From Chaunax sp. Z400 (lineage: Eukaryota; Chordata; Actinopteri; Lophiiformes; Chaunacidae), in assembly GCA_037577475.1 (NCBI GenBank), contig CM075187.1, positions 25,739,810 to 25,803,809 of the forward strand: a stretch of 64,000 nucleotides of DNA, read 5' to 3'. The position numbers and the translations under genes are program-made. The notes below the pieces were generated by a model. That model was not told the origin of the DNA. It made no database searches and worked only from the letters and a program-made list of their open reading frames with translations. Of the stretch, positions 12,037 to 26,260 are shown one piece after another (within the stretch, counting starts at the first letter, position 1; every line of letters starts with the position of its first letter).

Positions 12037-15000
12037 GTGAGTGAGTCATACCGCTATTAACGCTGCAGCAACTAATGCTGCACTTCATCTTTGGCACAAA
12101 ATATGTCAGAATTTCATGCAAAAGAATTAAACTGCATTCCAGCATGAACATACAGTATCTGACATGGATCCATCACAGCCACTGTGTTTTCTCTGCCGTC
12201 AAATTACATCAGTGAAACAATTCAGTGTTAAATTATTATGGTAAAAATTATGGTACCAGGAAACAGCCCTTTTTTCTAAGATAAGCAAAGGCTTAATAAT
12301 TTTAAAACAGTTAAATGTTCACTAAAATGATGGTGTTGGTTGTGGTTACTCAAAACACAGCTAGCAGCAACCTGGATGCTGTTTGGTGATTTCAGGGTGA
12401 ATCATGTCCTTCAAACTTGAAACATGTGAAGTGTTCGGCCTCGACTCAAGTTACAGTCCCATGCCTACTTATCTATTCCATAATTGTATTGAAGCATCAA
12501 TATAAGTGGGCTGCAAACTGTGTGTGGTTTTGCATGGGCCCTGGGCAGTAGGTATGAATTTATGTGGCTTACACGGTACATGCCCTGGAATTAATTCCCC
12601 CTGTTGGCCAGTTTGTGACTGCACACGTCCACAGGGACGCTGGCATCGAGAAGTGACGTGCCGTTTAACAGCCCCCTGCTTTAGTCACGGATGCCTGCAC
12701 CGCCTTGTTGGAGCCACTGGGTTTCCATGCAAATATCGTCATCCTGTCACACACACACACCCGAAGAAGAGCAGAGCTCTAGCAGGGAGTTCAGGATACA
12801 CGTGAGCCCCAAACCCCCACCTCCATTCCAACCAGCCTGATTTCATCCACATAGCCCACGACGGTGCCTCAGGTCTATTTAGGTCATTTGCTTAATGCCA
12901 GTTCACACAGAGAGAATAAAGGCTTCACTGTTTTTTTAACAACTACAAACAGGGTCAACTCGTCAGTTAACATTTATTCTGTGATTTGACCTGGTTCTAA
13001 AGATTTTAGCTCTCGGTTGGCTCCAAGCTGATTGTTTGTAGCAGATGGTTTTGTAGAGGAAAACTCTTTGATTAAATATTAAAAACGAATAGTGGAGTCT
13101 TGACTTCTCACAGTTTTAAGTCTTTCTCTAGTTAAACTAACGTTAAATCGTAATTTGTCAGTTCATTCTATTAAAGTTTTCTTGTGTCAGATAACAGCAA
13201 GTAAGCTTAACCCTTTAGATGGTGATTGTAGTGTTTCAGCATCATATTGATCTCCTTACATCTGTATTCTAAGCTTTCAGGGCTTGAAAAACTTTAAATG
13301 ACAGCTGTACGTAGTGGTACTATTTGATGGACATCAGTTTTTGAAATGGAATGAACATTTATTTACAGAAATGTACACATAAATCAAAGTAATCAGTTGT
13401 TTTAAAACCTAAACTGCTGTACCAAAGTGAAAGTTATGACTCACTGACATAAACGAATCATTCTTTTATCTGTCGCTCCATTTATCCAGTTTGGGTTTGA
13501 GTTGCCAGGACTGTATCAGAATGAAGTGAACATCTACTCATGGATGAAAGAAAAGCTAACATTACTGCTCAGTCCAGAAGGATTAATGTTTACGTCTTGC
13601 ACCATCATGAGCACAAGTCATGATCACTTTTTTTAAACCACATTTATAGGCTGCTCTATGGAGTAAATGTATGTGTTCTAATCAATGAGCTTTTCTGTCT
13701 ATTTAGAAAGACGCCTTACCACTTTGAAATCACACACAAATTCACCAAAAGCCCAGATGTCCCAGCTTTCCACCAGCACTAAAATGCACATGTGTTGGTT
13801 GGTCATGTTATGATTGTAAAATTTGCAACACATTTCTGATCATTTTGAATTAAATTGCTCTCCCTTGTAGGACACACACCCACATAACATGACCTTTTTC
13901 TATTTGTAATGCTGTATTCAATGATAATTGTGTTTATAGCTCGCTGCAATGACCTCTAGTGGCCAAAACAAGTATTTAATGTAGGTTTAAAGGTTTGGAT
14001 TTTTTTTTTCTTATTAAAAAAAATTATTATTAATTATTTTTTTTTTTAAACACACCCAACTTGTTTGAATATAAGACCCTTCTTTGAACTAAGGGCAAAA
14101 AAACAATGATGGAATTCATTTATGACTCCGGGGGAGAACAAATGACCCATTCATGACAGGGGAACTAATGAGAGGGTGATCGATTCTCCTCTACTGAGCC
14201 GGCTGCATTAGTTCAACAACACTGATGCTTGAACCCTCTCAGATACTCCTGGCATCCAAAGCAGTAAAACTCTAACCTAATCCAGCCAGGATTTACTCAC
14301 TTGATTTTGCTCTAAGACATAGCGTCACCCATACAGTTGTGTGTTGTCCTGCTCATCTTGAAGACCTGAAGTATACACATAACCAACTGCAGCATCTCTC
14401 TTTTTGACTTGGTTGGAGTGTCACAGTAAACTTGGCTTGCAAAGATAAAAATAGCCAAAGAGGAGAGGAGGGCAGACAAGCTAAGAGATGCAAGGCTGGT
14501 TTGACTGGTCAGTGTTAACTGGGGAAAGAGAAGGACCCCATTAGAAGTCTGATGCTGGAGTGGCCTCTGTCTCCCTCCATTGACCTGACATAGTGAATGT
14601 GGATTGCGACTATTACCAGTCATAATATGCCGTATTTTCAAGTGTTAGCAGGATTCCTCTTCAGTCGTTTTACTAACAGGCTCAGAATAGAAGGCTAAAC
14701 GTTACAGGCTGAGCTGATATGAGTTTATTTGGTAGGAAGAAAGACATACAGGTGAGTTTCTGAGATCAGCACCTCCCTGACTTGGACTCAGCCTCGGATA
14801 ATGGCTATGGTGATACTGGGGTCATGTTTCTTTGATGCAGTTCTTCAAAAATCTTAGTTTTCTACATGTCGGATACTTAAAGAGCATCTGAACACCCAGT
14901 TTAACCGTAAACATGCCACCATCTCAAATTCAAAAAAATGGATTCGACACACTTCATTCTGACACTCCCAGCCCCCTCACAGGGATCTCACATAGTTCCT

Positions 15001-15594
15001 CCACTGCTCCTTCATCTCCTCCACCATCTACACTGATGCATTTCATTTTAAAGGCATGACATGTGATGGCCACATAGATTGGCTCAGTCACCCTCCACTA
15101 AAAGGGAGCATAGCTTTAGTTCAGGCAGGCCACAGAAGTCAAGCTCAACTGTCATTCTCAGCTACATCAGCTGACAGCAGCTAATCTGTAAGCCAGCCCA
15201 CAATCAGCTGATAGCTCAGCCGATTGCTTCTAAGCTTCCAATTGACAGATTTCATGCAGGGTGCGTTATTTAAGCTGCTTTAGACTGCCTGCTCTTGTTC
15301 TGCAACCCACCTCCATCCTAGCTCCTCCTTTTCATGTTGTGTCTGACTTAATCAGTATCTTTTGTTGTCACTGATGCTGGCTCTATTCTGAATGGGTCTC
15401 TGTAGCGTCTCTCCCTGCTTTAGCCTTCCCATGAAGGCTGATGGAGGGGCAGGAAGGTGTGCTCTACCTGCCTCCAGCTTTCTGTGCAGGGAGATCCCAG
15501 AACAGAACCATACCACAAAATATAAATGACTGCAAATATTAATAAAGCTCTATTTTGACTTAAGTGGTCCTGACTGAACTAGTTTCCAGTTTCA

Positions 15595-16045
15595 CTTGAC
15601 AGACAACTTTTTGAAACAGTAGAAAACTTTCAATACCTCAGAACAGTTCTGGACTCCCAGGTGAGTTTCTGTAAAAAGTATATTTTCAGGAGACGCTCAC
15701 AACGACTGTATCTTCTATGAAAAAGCCAGAGGCCTTGCTTTTAGTCAGCAGATTTTAGAAGTAATGTATAAAAGTATTGTTTTCACCTTCCTGCCTGGTA
15801 TCGTCGACAGACCTGTATATCTAAGAATACATTTTCTAGGATTGTGTCAATGGAAAATATTTTGCAAACCCCTAAAGCCCATAACTCAACTGTTTTACAG
15901 ATAGGATGAAGGAGAAGGTGAGGATTATCGTGACAGGTAGCTCACATCCTCTATTCAGGACCGATAGAATCCATCAGGCAACTAAAAATGTACTTAAGGA
16001 ATGTTTCATCCCAGGTGCCAACACCAGTCTTAACCCTACAAAGTG
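15595..16045 (+). pseudogene. LINE reverse transcriptase C-terminal relic
   Basis: The plus strand translates with frameshifts as 'VENFQYLRTVLDSQ', then an RRSQQRLYLL-like segment, and near 15,950 'SSHPLFRTDR'. These match the order of motifs after the catalytic core in vertebrate non-LTR elements (thumb, then HPL motif near the C-terminus). Stops and frameshifts make it dead. No 5' part or endonuclease is adjacent. Confidence 0.6.
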
Positions 16046-17911
16046 ACTGATGAGCCACAAACACTGACATGACCTTTGATTCTCGTGTGTCTGTGACCTC
16101 TTTCAGGAGCTAACAGACGGAAGCTAATGTTGCTCATAGAGCTGCTAACAACTTCTGTTTTGAGGTTTGCCAGTTAATGATATTTCATTTTCCAAAATTT
16201 CTTTCCCAAACAGTGTCGGAGAAGTGGAATAAGGCATGCATTGTAAACATGGCAACAAGCCCAGTTGGAGAAGTAAATAAATGGGATTAATGGAGAAGTA
16301 AATCAGTGGATTTACGTCTCCATCTGGGCTTTAAGCCATTTTGTGAGTTCAATTGGAAGCATTATTACAAGGACGGTGGAGAAACAGTGAGTGAATTGAA
16401 GTTGTTTTTATTTTGCAAACTTAGGGTCCTTCAGAGAATTAGTCTTTTTTTTCCCTGGTTTGTGATAATGGTCCAAAAACATTGGAAAATAAGCAAAGAC
16501 ATCTCCTGATTCACACGTATTCTCTGGTGAGGCCTGTTCCACTGGGCTCAGCCCTGTTTTAAATGGACAATAATGTGACAATGTCTGCTGGTCAAAGTGC
16601 TGCGCTGCTTCCTCTTTTCAATAAGCTACCCTTATGTGTCCTTTTTTAATAACATGCATGACTTTGTGAGGCGATGGATGAACCAGTACACACCTCTCAC
16701 GGAATCAGCAGTTGTTAATGACATCTATTGCAACACAAAACGTATATTTCATGGGCATAAAGACGAGAATCAGACACTTTATTTGAAACTGAACCACCTT
16801 CATTTGTTGATGAATATTTATAAATAGCCACCAGAATGTAAGGCATATTGTCTCCCTCCTTCTTAGACACATTTACTTAACATTTCACTTTAATTTGAAT
16901 CGTTTTAAACTCACACTGCATCTTGTTTAATGTATCAGTTTGAAGCTGAATACAAGACAAACTGCATCTTAATACAAGCAGCTCTGCAGTGCATTCAGAC
17001 TCTGCAGCTATCGATAGGTCAACTCAAGCTGACAGTCTAATTATTGTGCCATCACCACTTCCCAGAATAGCTATCCATCAAAGGCCACTACATGTGAGTC
17101 TATTCATTGTACATCATCAGGTCGGCCTAACATGCAACAATGCTAATGGGCTGCAGGGACGGTTATAACCTCCCTGCTGAAGAATAGGAATCTGTTGTAT
17201 ATTTGACACAGCAGTGGAAGGACTTATTCCATGAGCCCGTCTAACTATGTAGACGATGGGAAATACCTGGAGATAACCATTCCTCTGAGACTTTTGGTTT
17301 GCTGAATGGAGGAATAGGTGACCTTTGACCACTTGAACCTCGACTGTGTCTGTCAGATCCACAACACTGACAATGAAAACCTTATTTCTGAAAAACCCAC
17401 TTTTTGCTCTCAATCGAATGCATCGACTCATTGCCATCCACATGTAAGATTTATGCTACGGAATATTGTGACAGTGAACGACTCACTTAGAAAGACATTC
17501 AGGAAATGGTAAATCATATATAATTAATTTCTCCAGACATCTGGCCAATCTGACCATAAATTCATGCTGTGTCCAATCTGTTCATGCAAATCCATGCCTC
17601 TAAATCAAGACTTAAATATTGCAGCCACTTTATCTTGCTGTGATCTCCCAGTGCTTACAGTACAAAGCACTTTTTTTATTTTGTGAGGCTATACTTAAGA
17701 TGCTGTCATATCTTATCTGTTTGGATCGGTCAAAACCAACCATGGTGCGATTGCCTGGTCATTTCAAATCATTTGGGATGCTGTGAAATCTGTCAATCAA
17801 ACCCTGGTATGTAACAAACAATCAACGCTCTTGTTGTCACAGGGCGTCGCTACAGCTGGTTTGTGGTGTGAAAGCAAACAGATCAATGGCTGGATATTGT
17901 GATTAGCAATG

Positions 17912-18242
17912 TCATTCATTCATTTCTGTAATGAAGCCTATCCCAGCTGACTTTGGGTGGGAGGTAGGGTTCACCCTGGACGGATGCCAGTTCATCGCAG
18001 GGCCACATGGAAAGACAAACAACTATTCTCACTCACACTCACGTCTATGGTCAATTTAGAGTCACCAATTCATCTATATATCATGTTTTTGGTGGTGGGA
18101 GGAAGCTGGAGAACCAGGAGATAACTCACGCAGACAGGGAGAAAATGCAAGCTCCACACAGAAAAGTCCCAGGTCCTCAGGTGGATTTGAGCCCAGGACC
18201 TTCTTGCTGTGTGGCAACAGCACTACCCACTGCACCACCATT
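17912..18242 (-). repeat. tRNA-like SINE, minus strand
   Basis: This is a reverse-oriented, nearly complete copy of the repeat at 11,501-11,797. On the given strand it starts with a CATTCATTCATTTCTGTAA tail, then 'gcctatcccagctgacttt', and ends with the head complement 'gtggcaacagcactaccca'. Internal blocks such as 'gtcaatttagagtcacca' are kept, which the copy at 11.5 kb has lost. Confidence 0.8.
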
Positions 18243-18419
18243 AGCGATGTCAGTTTTGATAAATTTTGCTTTCAATAGCCTGGCATTTACTTGGATTATT
18301 AGGTTTCATCCTCTGGGCACCATGGATTTGTATATCAAAAATCGATGGTAGTGCGTCACATAGTTGTTGAGGCATTTCAGTAAAAAACAAAAATATCAAG
18401 CTTATGATGATATAAGAGG

Positions 18420-19205
18420 AAAAGTGTCATGGTTCAGTATTTAGGTTGCCATTTCCTGTTTTTATTTTAAAAGTCTATTTCTGTGATGCCAAAAGATGCC
18501 GTGTTTTTTTGCTTTGCACTTCCTGTATTTTCTTCGGATCTTTTTTTTCTTTTCTTAACCTTTTGGTTCTCCTGTCTCTGTTTCAGTGTTAAATTAAGTT
18601 GTAGTTCATTCCCTCTCACTCTGTGTGTCTATGTTTGCCCTGTCTGTATGTTAGTTTCTCATTGTAGTTTCCTTGAGTCTACGCCTTTAAGTTTTCTCTC
18701 TTCATCTTCCATCCACTGATTGTCTCCACGTTTCATCCTCCGCTGTAACCGTCGTGTCTTCGGCCATAATTTCACAAGCTTGATAAGTCTCGTAAGCCCC
18801 TCCCCTTCCCGCTACACAAAGATGGTGATCATTGAGGGTGAGAAGTGTCCATCGTTCCACACTCAATCCATGGGTCGTTTTGAGTGTGCCATCCGTGTAC
18901 TTATAGTATACTGCATTTTGGCATACTTAGTAGTGTGAATGCACTTATACACTCAAACTGGCCAGTTTGAGAATGGAAGTATGAGATTTGGGACACATAC
19001 ATTTGTCTGTATTTTGGATTTAGTCTTGGAGTTTCTGGCTTCGGTTATTTTGTTACTTGTTGGATTTTCTTGTTTATGGACTTTCAGTTATGCTGTGACC
19101 TTTTTGACTGTTTTCCTGTTTGAGTTTGGATTTTTTTTTTTGGTTATTAAACCACTGGACTGCATTTGGGTCCTCAACACTTTTGCTGAACTGCAAAATA
19201 AAAGT
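18420..19205 (+). repeat. interspersed repeat, family shared with 23.15 kb and 52.14 kb
   Basis: It starts with 'gtgtcatggttcagtattta' and a 'tttcctgtttttattttaaa' block, has a T-rich middle, and ends with 'ggttattaaaccactggac', 'gtcctcaacacttttgctga' and AATAAA-like sequence. The complementary landmarks recur at 52,140-52,682. The middle near 18,885-18,990 may hold a second small insertion, because its 'agtatactgcatttt' sequence is of another type. No protein is encoded. Confidence 0.55.
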
Positions 19206-22200
19206 CAGTAAATCAGAATTCCATGTCACTCAATCCATAATTAATTGAGATATTTCAGTCCAGGACCAAAGTGTTGGGCCATCTGACTGACCATCATTGT
19301 CATGCTGAGAGCCATAGTGCTAGCTTAGCTAAAAAAAAAAAAAACAGACATTGAGTTTCCTTTTATGGTGCCACTGTAACTCAATATGGTGATGTAACCG
19401 GGGAGATGACATGAATGTGTGTAGGGTGCTGTAGTCTGACTCATGCTGCATCCTCTGCCTCGCCAGGAGAACATGGCTGGTAGAATTGTCTGACAGGAGG
19501 AGCAGGATTTATTATGTTTATCCCGGTGGTTCTGTCCAAGAGACGTGAAACAGGATGTGCTATTGTAATACCAGAGGCTGGATGCACTTCTAACTGATTC
19601 TCCCCTGTAGTGCCGCGTGTCTCCTCTTCATGACCACAAACAGAATGAGTGAATATGCTCTCATCTGTCCGTTTGAACACCCGATTCGTACACGTCACAC
19701 ATGCCCCTTTTAGAAACACGCCTGAAGCAGGCTTATGGATTCTTCACTTCAGTTCAGCTGCATGACATTTCTCCACAATTGCTGCTCTGCATTTGATTAT
19801 TCACTCTGTGCCCAGTTTACATGCAGTTTATTTGTGACCTTTTTGCTGAGACAATCCTTATTGTTTCACTGGAAAGAAAATTCTTTGGTCTTTAAAGGTG
19901 AATCTGTGTCCACAGATTAGTTAAACGAGGACTAATGGCTTCATGGTTATGAAAATAAACCTTATTTTCCACAGTGGAGAGGTCCTTTGGGAGTCACTGA
20001 CAGGTCTATCCACAGTCTTCCTTTACTGTTCTCTCAGGCATGATAGTCGATGTGAGATGTTAGCCTGGGGAGCCATCAGCCCCTCGAGGCTCCATCCTAC
20101 CTGCCACAAATCGCCACCACCACCAGCATGATTATTCTCTTCTGTTTAACACATTCACACAAGTAAAACATGCGCATACAAATGACTACATCCCTAATGC
20201 ATGACAGAAGACGCTCAAATTATCCTTGACAGTTTCTCTCATTGCAATTCAAACGCCATGTTTCCTGTATTCAAAAGGAACATAGCAGCATTTATTAACC
20301 GTACATGTGCAAACACTGGTGCAGCTGCTGTGCAGCTACAGTCTTTGGGGGTAAATTAAATAGGGGTTATTGAGACATGGTAACATCATGTCCATTTGGG
20401 CATCCTTGGCAAATCAAAAAATATACTTAGTCCCATCTGAAATCCAGTTTGTGTCAGAATTTCCAACAAGGCTGTCACAGACAAAAGTAACTTATTTTAG
20501 AGGACGTAATTAAACTACTGTGATTTTTAATGAATCATGGGTACATGGAGGACTACATGAATTAAATTGCAATCTATTCTTTTTGTTTTGTGTTTTCACT
20601 GCAATTATTATTATAATTTTTTTGTTTGGCAGCTTTTAGATTTGAAGCTGATGCATTGTTTTGCCTGTTGCCCGACGTGTGTCAATGGACTCATTTACAA
20701 AGTAACCCTTTTTGTAAAACTCCTAATTATATTCAATGATATTGTTTTATTATGTTCAATATGAATGTTTTTAAAACTCTCTCCTTTTACACCATCTGCA
20801 CACGGCATTCAGGGTTTAATGAAGACAAGAGTGAGATCATTAAAACGGCACATAAACTAAGGTTAATGTATGTTATGGGTTGGTCAACCTTAATATGTAG
20901 TTAATGTGACCGATAGGTCGTCATACAAAGGACGATGTTAACGCCACGCCTGTGATTGGAGGTAAACTTCACTTTCGTGATTCGGTACTGTTATCCTCTC
21001 CCATCACCTCAACCTTCCCTCTTCCCCACATAGTGGACACATTTTCAGCTTTGGCATCACACACTGAATCCTACAGTATGAACAGAAGTCATAGTGGTTC
21101 TGGGGTTTCCAGGCACCACAGCAACTTAGCTCATTTCACATGGAACCTGTCTGTGTTTACTACTTTATATCTACCACTTTATCAGCTGATTGAGGGTAAC
21201 TTTTGGATTTAAAAAAACATCAAAATGTATATCTTGATTGATAAGGGCATCCCAAAGTTGATAGGGACTGTCCATAGATTTATGAGGACTTGGCATTTTT
21301 TTCAGATTTTCCACTTTTGTTTAATTTACTTTCAGAAGAATGTCTTATTCCCACAAGTTGGACCATTAAGTAGATGCAATTTGACATATACCTATGAGGA
21401 TTGACCAATGAAAAAAATTAGGGATGGGCATCATTTGGATTTTAACGATTCCGATTCTTGGCAGTTCTCGGTTTCTGTTCTTTGAGGGTCAGGGGGCCAC
21501 ATGCTTATTTCACAGAAGAAAGTGTATTTAAAAAAAAAATACTTTTTACAAGCCATTCTGTATCAAGAATACGCATCATTCATTATGAATGACTCATTCG
21601 ACCCTCAGTTTAATCCTCCACTAATTCTCTGGTATAAAGCATCACAGCACATGATGAACACTGTGCAGCCAACTGCAAGTATTTAACAGACAAATTATCT
21701 ATCCAGTCCCTGTGAGTTACTGAATACTGATCTTCAACAGCCTCATCTGACATAGACGATGGAAAGAGAATAAATGAAGCTTAGGAAAATCATGTTTTTG
21801 AAATGATCCCATCAATGGAGAGCTCTGGGAAATTATTTGGAGTACCTGTGGTTGTGAAGCTAAATATTGAGCATATGCTGTGCATTGTGAGCTGAAGCAG
21901 AAAACAGCCAATGCTGAGGCTTTTCTTTGCCCATATTTTCAGTGTTCCTCTCTCATGTAATGGCTCTGTGAATTACAACAATGCACAGCCAGAGCTCTGC
22001 AAAGTGCCTGGCCATTTTTACACACAGCGCCCATTAGCTGCTCAGCTGAGGGATTTTACAAACCACTTTATGTGTGTGAGGTAGGCAGGTATTGATAACA
22101 AGACCTCTCAGGAATGGTAACCATCACGTGTGCCTAGGTGGGACGGAGGACAAAGGAAGCAACACAAAAGAGACACATTTAAAAGCTTTATTATTCAGCC

Positions 22201-22616
22201 AAATCACCAAGCCCTTGATTATTTCCCTGAGGCACAGAGATAAGTCAGGGACCCAGTTGGCTGCAGAGAAGGCCTTTGTCAACCTCCAAGTGGGGCAAGC
22301 ACTTGTCAGTTCTCCTGCTTTCTCTTCTCCGTCTCCATTTGTCTTCTGCTGATATTCTCCCTGTGGTCTGCTGAAATTGATACTAGATGAGATGTCAACA
22401 CATTTAATTCCCTGCCATTCACCAGAGGGTAATGACATATTCATTTTCTTTGCTTTATGTTGGAAGTCATCTCTCGTTCGTTGTTGAAGAAGGGCAGTTC
22501 ATATCGTATATGTAAAATATTGATGCACAGGGTTTGCGCCACAGCATTCCATGACAGTGACCACCTTACACATAAAATGCCCCGTCACTACAATTTCCCT
22601 ACACCCAATGGTCCCC

Positions 22617-22649
22617 CATAAAATCAGTGACAAGGTCACTGATTTTATG
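22617..22649. repeat. perfect 15-bp hairpin with 3-nt loop
   Basis: The arm at 22,617-22,631 is the exact reverse complement of 22,635-22,649, with AAG between. Pairing stops at both outer ends. It lies alone in the zmat4 intron, apart from any repeat that I recognise. Confidence 0.9.
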
Positions 22650-23149
22650 TTAGCTTCTCGTTTACAGCTGAACTGGTGACGTGTCAGTCAAGTTTAGCCC
22701 AGAGTGAAATATCTCAACTTTTGGATTGTTTTTTGAGCTATTAACTAAATATATGACTGTACTTTGATGAAATATATCAAGACCGGTGTTAATATTCTTT
22801 CATATTTCTTGACATATTTATAAACGTCAGCATTTTGTGGTTTGAAAATGTCTCGATGTGGACTTTTAAAGACTATCTTAATTTTTCTGAGGCTGGTGCC
22901 AACAGACAGTCAACCACTTGGGAATAAAATAAATGCTTGATAATAATTTAAAAGCTGGTTAACTTCTCTGTCAGTGCCTAATTTTTCATTCATATAATTT
23001 TTTAGTTTCCTAAAACTAGTTTCATGTCTAATGTAATAGGTTTAACATATCATATATGTAATATGTGTAAAATAATAATTGTATGAATTATAATGTAATA
23101 TGCTTTTGTACCAGTCAACACTTTTAGAGTATTAATTATTGTCCCAGTG

Positions 23150-23400
23150 TGCTAACTCATGTGCCATGGTGCTGTGGTTATTTATTGTTATGGTTTTGCG
23201 TTACTGTTTCCTCTTTTATTTTGAAAGTTTATTTCCATGCTGTGTTTTATGATTTCTACTTCCTGTCGCCTTTTCGTATTGTCTTTTTTGCCCTTTTGTT
23301 TCCCCATCCCTGTTTTAGTCTTCTATGTTTTCAGTTCGCACATGATCAGCAAAGAACAATAACAAAGAAGTCACATGCAGCACACCGTCATACTCAGCTC
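23150..23400 (+). repeat. fragment of the 18.4-kb repeat family
   Basis: 'tcctcttttattttgaaagt' followed by T-rich sequence and 'ccctgttttagtcttctatg' parallels 18,445-18,600. It directly precedes the Harbinger relic. Confidence 0.45.
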
Positions 23401-23434
23401 AGGCGACCAGTCTCCCTGAAAAAGAGCGTAGCTG

Positions 23435-23790
23435 TTGGGTGGTATTGGGTTGTATTGGGTTGCAACACATGCATGTTACCGCACGTTGATTAACTTGTTT
23501 GGCATTGCAAAGTCATCCGTTTGCTTGATTGTCCAAGAATTTTGCAAGGCCGTGCACCATGTCCTTATGCCTATTTACATTAAATTGCCCAAAGGAGATG
23601 AATTTCAGGAGGTCATACATGGCCTCTGAATGATGTGGGGTTTCCCTCAGTCAGCTGGTGCGATCGATGGGAGTCATATTCCTGTCATTGCCCCTAAATA
23701 AAATCACACTGATTACTTCAATCACAAAGGATGTCATTTGGTCCTTCTGCAGGGGGTCGATCATCAGTTCTGGTAAATCTGTAGGAAATA
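23435..23790 (+). pseudogene. PIF/Harbinger transposase relic
   Basis: The translation contains LFGIAKSSVCLIVQEFCKAV, then LPKGDEF, then WGFPQSAGAIDGSHIPVIAP, then YFNHKG and LLQGVVDHQFW. These are the conserved core blocks of Harbinger/HARBI1-type DDE nucleases. The D of GAIDGSHI near 23,665 would be the first catalytic aspartate. In-frame stops break it after the LPKGDEF block and after the VIAP block, and the later catalytic residues are absent. It is therefore a dead N-terminal to middle fragment of a DNA transposon sitting in the zmat4 intron. Confidence 0.75.
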
Positions 23791-25089
23791 ATCTATCTTC
23801 TATACATTTTTCATTTGTCAACTAGAAGTAGCCATCGGCTCAAAGTTATGCTGCAATACTGCAATGTTTTCAATTGCCATGAAAAAGTCACATATAAGAA
23901 AAAATCAAACCTGGGCCACATTTTTCCTGCAGTGTGAACGGAGCCTTAAAGACAGTGAGTTATAAAAAACCTTTTTTCTTCTTTCCTTTTGCAAGCAGTT
24001 CAAGTCATTTTTTTTGTGCAGCAGAAACCAGCTTTAGCATCCTTTGAGACTTCCCCCACTAATTCATCATCGGAAATGGTTAAAATATCCTTGAATTTTT
24101 CCTGAATGTACAAACCCACCAACGTACTCAAAGCTTTAGGGCACTGTGGATTAGTAGATGTAAATCTCTGCAGCTCTCCAGTATTTCATAGTAGAATAGC
24201 TTCAGACAGGTGACTTCATCTAACACATACTGTACCAGACAACCATAAGCTGCGACACATCTGAGGTGAGCGAGGCTGTTTATCACGAAGAGGGAATTAA
24301 CTTCAAAGGGATTTGAAAATGTCCATGTGGAATGTAGGCTTGAGGATGAATTATGCATGGAAAATGCTTCGCCAGAGTACTGTGCTGACACAATTTGTCA
24401 CACACTACAGGAATCCTGAAGTTGCAGAGTAGCCATGTTCGGGGAGTTGATGCAGTTAGGTGGTGTGGTTCCTCTGAGCCTTTGGAGGTCGTGCAGCTGA
24501 GTAACAGACACCGACTGCATGGTGAATTACTTATGAGTCCCCTCTTTGCCTTAAGCTGGGATCCTTCATATACAGTTGCTTTGAAAAATGTTACTCTTCA
24601 CTTTAAATCTGTGAGTGTGTGTATGTGTGTGTGTGAAGCGGGATTTGAGGGCTGGGCTGGAGGCCATGTATCATCCCCAAGCATCTTTAACAGTCTGTCT
24701 TGCAGTCAGCTTGGAGAGGATGCACATTTAAGCGCTGACATTTTGATCTAGAGGAAGGCAAACAGCGCAAGGATTTCAAAAACTCAGACAAAAATCTTTT
24801 TTCTGTCTCCAGCAGCTGAAGCTACACATGCTCCTTCCACTAAGAAGGCCTGAAGTGCTTTCACTTGACTGAATGGTATATTCAAATGTCTCATTAGTGA
24901 AGTGTGAGACACCATGCTGTTGTGGAGAGGAATTTAATAGCTAACCAATACTTCCTGATGCTAATATTGCTGATACTTAGAGCAGCATTGCAGTAATGCA
25001 GACGTTGTACAGTATTGACGTGGTGACCGAAAGAATGAGATCGCAGATACAAAAAGCAAAAATCAGCCTCATCCATAGTGGGGAGCTGT

Positions 25090-25385
25090 AGAGATAGGGT
25101 GAGGAGCTTGGACATCCAGAGAAAGCTTCAGGTCAGAGCTGCCTCTCCTTTGAGACATGAAGAACCAGTTCCTGGGGTTTGGGCCACTGAGTAGGATTTC
25201 TCCTGGGCACTTCCCTTTGGAGGTTTTTGGACACGTCCACCTGGAGGAGACCCTGTAGTAGACCCAGAACGAGCAGGAGGAGTCAAATATCTGATCTGGA
25301 CGAGGACAGGATGAGATGGAAAGCATTACTTGAGAGAAGGACACCTGGAATACCCTCCTTAGCCTGCTGCCATCGAGACCTGCAA
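25090..25385 (+). pseudogene. LINE 3'-end relic
   Basis: The segment keeps the order of a common fish LINE C-terminus and 3' end: 'gatagggtgaggagcttgga', 'cttccctttggaggtttttg', 'ctggaggagaccctgtagta', 'agacccagaacgagcagga', and finally 'ccttagcctgctgccatcga'. It is frameshifted and cut at the 5' side. Confidence 0.6.
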
Positions 25386-25583
25386 ATTTGCGAATCCTAC
25401 TATGGCGACACCATGACCCGCCTTACTCGGCCTCTGATTGGCTTGGCATGAAGAATTTATTTCTCACATAATCAGAAGTTTTTTGCTGTTTGTAGCATTG
25501 GGATATGTTCAAAATAAATCAGCTCAGCTGGAAGGCTTTTCTCGATGGAATTCAGCACGTTTGTCTTTAAACTTGTGTTATGG

Positions 25584-25886
25584 AAGGGGTTCCCAAGATT
25601 TTCACCACCGACCCCCAAAATAATGGTGCCAGAGACTCATGACCCCCACTATCCCTGGAGGTGGTTGAAGCATGCAAACATTAAGTGCACACGCACTGAT
25701 AGGCTTATCAGAACACATAACATATATTTGTATTTTCATGGTTTTATTTTAAATTTAATGACTAAGTAAGAATTATGGCTAAAATAGACTATTTCTAATA
25801 CTTTTTGAATTTAATTTGATTTCTGGAAATCATCTCCTGACCCCCACCATTGGTGTCTCGTGACCCTCACTTTGTGAACTCCTGCA
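25584..25886. mobile_element. hAT-like MITE, about 300 bp
   Basis: The left end 'aggggttcccaagattttca' is roughly the reverse complement of the right end 'ctcactttgtgaactcctgc', and both have adjoining GACCCCCAC/GTCTCGTGACC-type subterminal blocks. This matches short non-autonomous hAT elements of fish. The interior is AT-rich and non-coding. The target duplication is not clear. Confidence 0.55.
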
Positions 25887-26260
25887 TTACATTAGGGTCT
25901 AGTTGTGAACTTCGTGTTATGGCTCTGGTACATAGAGACAGTGGTTGAGACGGAGAATAGTTGAGTAGAGTGTGATGCTGTGCAAATATATTCATGAACA
26001 GATCAGATGAATCGACACCAGTCTACCCATTGATCAGTGAAAGGGGAGATCTGGTTTTATTATTGTCGAGTCATGACTATTATTTCACACACTTGACATC
26101 AAATTATAAAAAGTGGTACGGTTAACAATTTGGGGCAAATACGAAACCCTCTGCAGGGTTTCTACCTATGCTGTGAGAAAACTAACTTTTTTAAGTTATG
26201 TTTTTGGGATGTTTTTTGTTTTTTTCCCAGTCTTCCTTGCAGTTAGGATAGCTTTAGGTA

